From Flavobacteriales bacterium (GTDB lineage: Bacteria; Bacteroidota; Bacteroidia; Flavobacteriales_F; PHOS-HE28), in the NCBI GenBank assembly GCA_020437875.1, contig JAGQVR010000077.1:1-8274 (forward strand): a DNA stretch of 8,274 bases, in the 5' to 3' direction. Below the pieces are notes generated by a model. The model searched no databases. It had not been told where the DNA came from and saw only the letters and a list, made by a program, of their open reading frames with translations. Made by a program: the position numbers and the translations under genes. Below, in pieces: positions 6,124-8,274 of the stretch. Numbering within the stretch: position 1 is the stretch's first letter; each line of letters begins with the position of its first letter.

Positions 6124-6620
6124 GTGATCGCGATGATACGGAAGCGTTGTGGTGCTGCGCCTGCGGGCATTTCCACCGTGTCCCCGGTGCGATGGCCCAT
6201 GAGCGCGCGTGCCAGCGGTGCGGTGAAGGCGATGCGGTGCTCCTTCACGCTGGCCTCGTCAACGCCCACGATAGTCCAGCTGTGTCGCTGGTCCTTCAGT
6301 GGGCCACTGAGGTGCAGGACCGTCACCGTGTTCCCGAAGCGGACCTCGTCATGGTCGGTGGCCACTTCGACCACACGCGCGGTGTTGATCCGCTCCTGGA
6401 GCAGGGCGAGCCTCCCGTCCATTTCGGCCTGGGTGCGCCTGCGTTCATCATCGCTGCCCCCGGCATTGGCCCTTTCATCGGTCAGTGCCGTTCGTTCAAG
6501 CAGCAGCTGCTCCAACCCGCGCGGGGTCACGTAGTTCGCTACACCATCGGGCAGCGGCGCGCGCGGTGGGATGAAGGGCGCTTCCTCCTGATCATCCTCG
6601 CGCACGAAGCCCCGGCTCAT
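6120..6620 (-). CDS. GreA/GreB-family transcription elongation factor (short coiled-coil form)
   Basis: This 166-residue cytoplasmic protein binds RNA polymerase if it acts as its family does: Gre factors insert a coiled coil in the secondary channel and stimulate cleavage of backtracked RNA. The C-terminal FKBP-like domain is clear (residues 91-166, DEVRFGNTVTVLHL, WTIVGVDEASV, FTAPLARALMGHRTGDTVEM). The N-terminal half begins SRGFVREDDQEEAPFIPPRA, an opening I associate with a Bacteroidota-type Gre group. A short helical hairpin follows (33-50 and 58-80), with the tip AGGSDDERR near 53-61. The hairpin seems shorter than in E. coli GreA, and the catalytic tip pair (D41/E44 in GreA) cannot be aligned with certainty. 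It may therefore be a cleavage factor or a non-cleaving modulator. It heads a two-gene operon with the S4 protein, overlapping it by ATGA. Confidence 0.85.
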   Translation of the reverse strand: MSRGFVREDDQEEAPFIPPRAPLPDGVANYVTPRGLEQLLLERTALTDERANAGGSDDERRRTQAEMDGRLALLQERINTARVVEVATDHDEVRFGNTVTVLHLSGPLKDQRHSWTIVGVDEASVKEHRIAFTAPLARALMGHRTGDTVEMPAGAAPQRFRIIAIT

Positions 6621-6674
6621 TGGCCGAAACTAAGAACACTGCGCAAGCCGGGTGCTTCGGATGCGCGCACCCAC

Positions 6675-6682
6675 TTCCTTTG
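6675..6682 (+). promoter_or_regulatory. Possible -7 box of the UbiA-like gene
   Basis: TTCCTTTG is one mismatch from TAnnTTTG and ends 6 bases before ATG 6689. The same octamer lies at the same distance from the TerC start (7595-7602). It supports ATG 6689 and a very short leader. No -33 element is clear. Confidence 0.4.
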
Positions 6683-6688
6683 TTGGAC

Positions 6689-7564
6689 ATGCGCGGCTTC
6701 TTCTATGGCAACTGGTTCATCGGCCTGTGCGCCGTGGCCCTCGGCATGGAAGCCGCGGTCCAACAGCAGACGCCGTTGAACGGCCCGTGGTACCATGTCA
6801 TGGTCTTTCTGGCATGCGTGGCCTTCTACAACCACGCCTATCGCGAACTCGCGAGCACGGGGGCGACCGATGACCGGGCGCGTTGGTACGTTGATCATGG
6901 TCGTCAGCAACGCTTGGTGCAGTTCAGCATCGTTGGCGTGTTGTGCCTCGCGCTGTTCTGGTCGTGGGTGAGGTTCCGGGAACGCCCCCTGCACATGGAC
7001 GCCCACCACCTCCTGACCTTGTTGGTATTCCCCTTCGTTGGCTTCGCCTACTATGGCATCCGTGGTGCGTCCCTGCGACGTGTGGGCTGGCTCAAACCCT
7101 TCGCGCTCGGCTTCGTGTGGGCGGGTGTTGTCACCGTGTATCCGGTGGTGGTGCGGGTGGCTCTTGATGGCTCGACCATGCCGGACATGGGATCGACGGC
7201 CCGGCTCTTCCTCAAGAACATGATGTTCATCGCCGTGCTCGCCGTGCTGTTCGATATCAAGGACCATGCGAGCGATCATCGCAATGCATTGAGGACGATC
7301 GTGGTGCAACGCGGCCTCCGCACCACCTTGTTCCGTATCGTTCTCCCGCTGACCGTGCTTGGCGTGTTGAGCTTCCTGTATTATGGTGCCACCCACGGCT
7401 TCAGCCCGATGAAGTTGGTGTTGAACACCGTCCCGTTCATCGCCCTGTTGGCCGTGATCCGCGCCCTGCGCAAACGTCGCACGGTGCTGTACTACCTGGC
7501 CGTGGTCGATGGGCTCATGTTGCTGAAGGCGATGTGCGGCATCGCGGCCATGCGTTGGTCCTGA
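6689..7564 (+). CDS. UbiA-superfamily-like integral membrane protein with degenerate first motif
   Basis: The protein has 291 residues and about eight hydrophobic segments, and resembles UbiA-type membrane prenyltransferases in layout. The second aspartate motif is intact at 188-197 (FDIKDHASDH, with D189, D192, D196), like the DxxDxxxD in loop 6-7 of UbiA enzymes. At the place of the first motif (NDxxDxxxD) the protein has FYNHAYRELAS (46-56). The asparagine is kept, but His, Arg and Ser stand where acidic residues bind the Mg-diphosphate. Other conserved parts are FFYGNWFIGLCAVALGMEA near the start and GWLKPFALGFVWAGVVTVYP (133-152). I believe this is a conserved Bacteroidota family, but the substrate is unknown, and it may not be a standard prenyltransferase. 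ATG 6689 is preferred because it starts the first membrane segment and follows a -7 box. The frame continues upstream to a TTG at 6620 with a Cys-rich segment that looks non-coding. Confidence 0.75.
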   Translation: MRGFFYGNWFIGLCAVALGMEAAVQQQTPLNGPWYHVMVFLACVAFYNHAYRELASTGATDDRARWYVDHGRQQRLVQFSIVGVLCLALFWSWVRFRERPLHMDAHHLLTLLVFPFVGFAYYGIRGASLRRVGWLKPFALGFVWAGVVTVYPVVVRVALDGSTMPDMGSTARLFLKNMMFIAVLAVLFDIKDHASDHRNALRTIVVQRGLRTTLFRIVLPLTVLGVLSFLYYGATHGFSPMKLVLNTVPFIALLAVIRALRKRRTVLYYLAVVDGLMLLKAMCGIAAMRWS

Positions 7565-7566
7565 GC

Positions 7567-7588
7567 GCAGGTCATCCCATCGGCCTGC
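7567..7588 (+). terminator. Possible hairpin after the UbiA-like gene
   Basis: GCAGGTC (7567-7573) pairs with GGCCTGC (7582-7588) through 7 bp including one G-T wobble, with an 8-base loop. It begins 3 bases after the stop codon and is followed by a mildly T-rich stretch. It overlaps the likely promoter region of the TerC gene, so it may be fortuitous. Confidence 0.3.
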
Positions 7589-7594
7589 CCATCG

Positions 7595-7602
7595 TTCCTT
7601 TG
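7595..7602 (+). promoter_or_regulatory. Possible -7 box of the TerC-family gene
   Basis: TTCCTTTG (one mismatch from TAnnTTTG) is followed by 6 bases and then ATG 7609. The spacing is identical to that at the UbiA-like gene and implies an almost leaderless transcript. Confidence 0.4.
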
Positions 7603-7608
7603 CGCCGC

Positions 7609-8274
7609 ATGGAACTACTGGACATCACCATCGCCCTGCTCACCCTGATCACCCTGGAGGTTGTCCTGGGGATCGATAACATCATCTTCATCTCCATCCT
7701 GGCTGACCGGCTTCCGGCGGATCAGCGGGACAGGCTGCGGCGCATGGGCATCGGATTGGCGATGGTGTTGCGACTGGCACTGCTCACGGTGCTCTCATGG
7801 ATCATGAAGCTCGATGCCGAGCTATTCACCATCGCTGGACACGGGATCACCGGCAAGGAGTCGATCCTGCTGCTCGGCGGCATCTTCCTCCTGTACAAGG
7901 CCACCCGTGAACTGGGTCATATGACGGAGGCGGATGTTCCCGGCCCTGCGAACACCAAAGCGACGACCTTCGGAGGGCTGATGTTCCAGATCCTGGTGCT
8001 CGACCTGGTCTTCTCCATCGATTCCATCATCACCGCCGTGGGCATGGTGAGCGAGCTCTGGTTGATGTACGTGGCGGTGGTCGTCACCGTGATCATCATG
8101 CTCTTCGCCTCCAAGCCGATTGCCGGCTTCATCAGCAAGCACCCGAGCTTCAAGGTGCTCGCACTGAGCTTCCTCATGGTGATCGGCGTGGCGCTGGTGG
8201 CCGAGGGCGCGGGCTATCCCATCCCCAAGGGCTTCATTTATTCATCCATGGCCTTCGCCTTCTTCGTGGAAGTG
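7609..8274 (+). CDS. TerC-family integral membrane protein, N-terminal 222 residues (runs off the right edge)
   Basis: The frame is open from ATG 7609 to the window edge with no stop. The protein shows the TerC (PF03741-type) motifs: LEVVLGIDNIIFISIL (16-31, with E17, D23 and N24) and LDLVFSIDSIITAVGM (131-146, with D132, D138 and S139). These conserved acidic residues within membrane helices are thought to handle metal ions. Hydrophobic segments occur near 8-32, 48-67, 84-98, 122-146, 152-168 and 183-200. TerC/Alx proteins are linked with tellurite resistance and, in E. coli and Bacillus, with manganese export, including metalation of exported proteins; a manganese-export role here is inferred from the family. 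The gene lies 44 bases after the UbiA-like gene, with its own possible -7 box. The missing C-terminus would tell whether it has extra CBS or CorC-type domains. Confidence 0.93.
   Translation, partial: MELLDITIALLTLITLEVVLGIDNIIFISILADRLPADQRDRLRRMGIGLAMVLRLALLTVLSWIMKLDAELFTIAGHGITGKESILLLGGIFLLYKATRELGHMTEADVPGPANTKATTFGGLMFQILVLDLVFSIDSIITAVGMVSELWLMYVAVVVTVIIMLFASKPIAGFISKHPSFKVLALSFLMVIGVALVAEGAGYPIPKGFIYSSMAFAFFVEV

Noticed and set aside
6620..6688. TTG start and Cys-rich N-terminal extension of the UbiA-like protein
   Set aside because: It would begin at the start codon of the divergent Gre gene and cover the -7-like box; ATG 6689 starts the first membrane segment.
6617..7396. Minus-strand open frame (259 codons) opposite the UbiA-like gene
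   Set aside because: It is antisense to a membrane protein, is rich in His, Glu and Arg, and has no recognisable domain; it is a shadow.

Overview
The window looks like chromosomal DNA of a high-GC member of the Bacteroidota, most likely a Flavobacteriales-like lineage. Four things point there. One large secreted protein ends in a type IX secretion (T9SS) type A sorting domain. Several gene starts are preceded by boxes resembling the Bacteroidota -7 promoter element (TAnnTTTG). There are no strong Shine-Dalgarno sequences. The Gre-type elongation factor, the UbiA-like membrane protein and the Spy-like small exported protein resemble families I associate with this phylum. The assignment is from memory of families, not from a search.

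Layout. The left edge holds the first 55 codons of tryptophan 2,3-dioxygenase (kynA, minus strand). Next, all on the minus strand, come a small Spy/LTxxQ-like exported protein (302-709), a large modular T9SS cargo protein with a beta-propeller (761-2824) and an alpha/beta hydrolase (3002-3751). Each of these is separated from its neighbours by a gap and probably has its own promoter. A divergent region (3752-3841) leads to a plus-strand pair: a CPBP-family (CAAX protease-like) membrane protein and an exported protein predicted to be a right-handed beta-helix. These two overlap by ATGA and are probably translationally coupled. Facing them is a minus-strand pair, a GreA/GreB-like transcription elongation factor followed by a small YbcJ-type S4 RNA-binding protein, also overlapping by ATGA. 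The two pairs meet tail to tail with no bases between them. The palindrome TGATCA supplies both stop codons and sits in the loop of a perfect 8-bp hairpin. To the right are two plus-strand membrane proteins: a UbiA-like protein that keeps only the second aspartate motif, and a TerC-family protein that runs off the right edge.

How the genes work together. The window is mostly a set of independent housekeeping and accessory genes rather than one pathway. The two supported functional couplings are CPBP protein plus exported beta-helix protein, and Gre factor plus S4 RNA-binding protein. I saw no tRNA, rRNA, CRISPR array, insertion sequence, integrase or attachment site, and no clear sign of recent gene transfer. 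I found no system here that I can call undescribed with confidence. The best leads are the degenerate UbiA-like protein, the coupled CPBP/beta-helix pair and the shared-stop hairpin.
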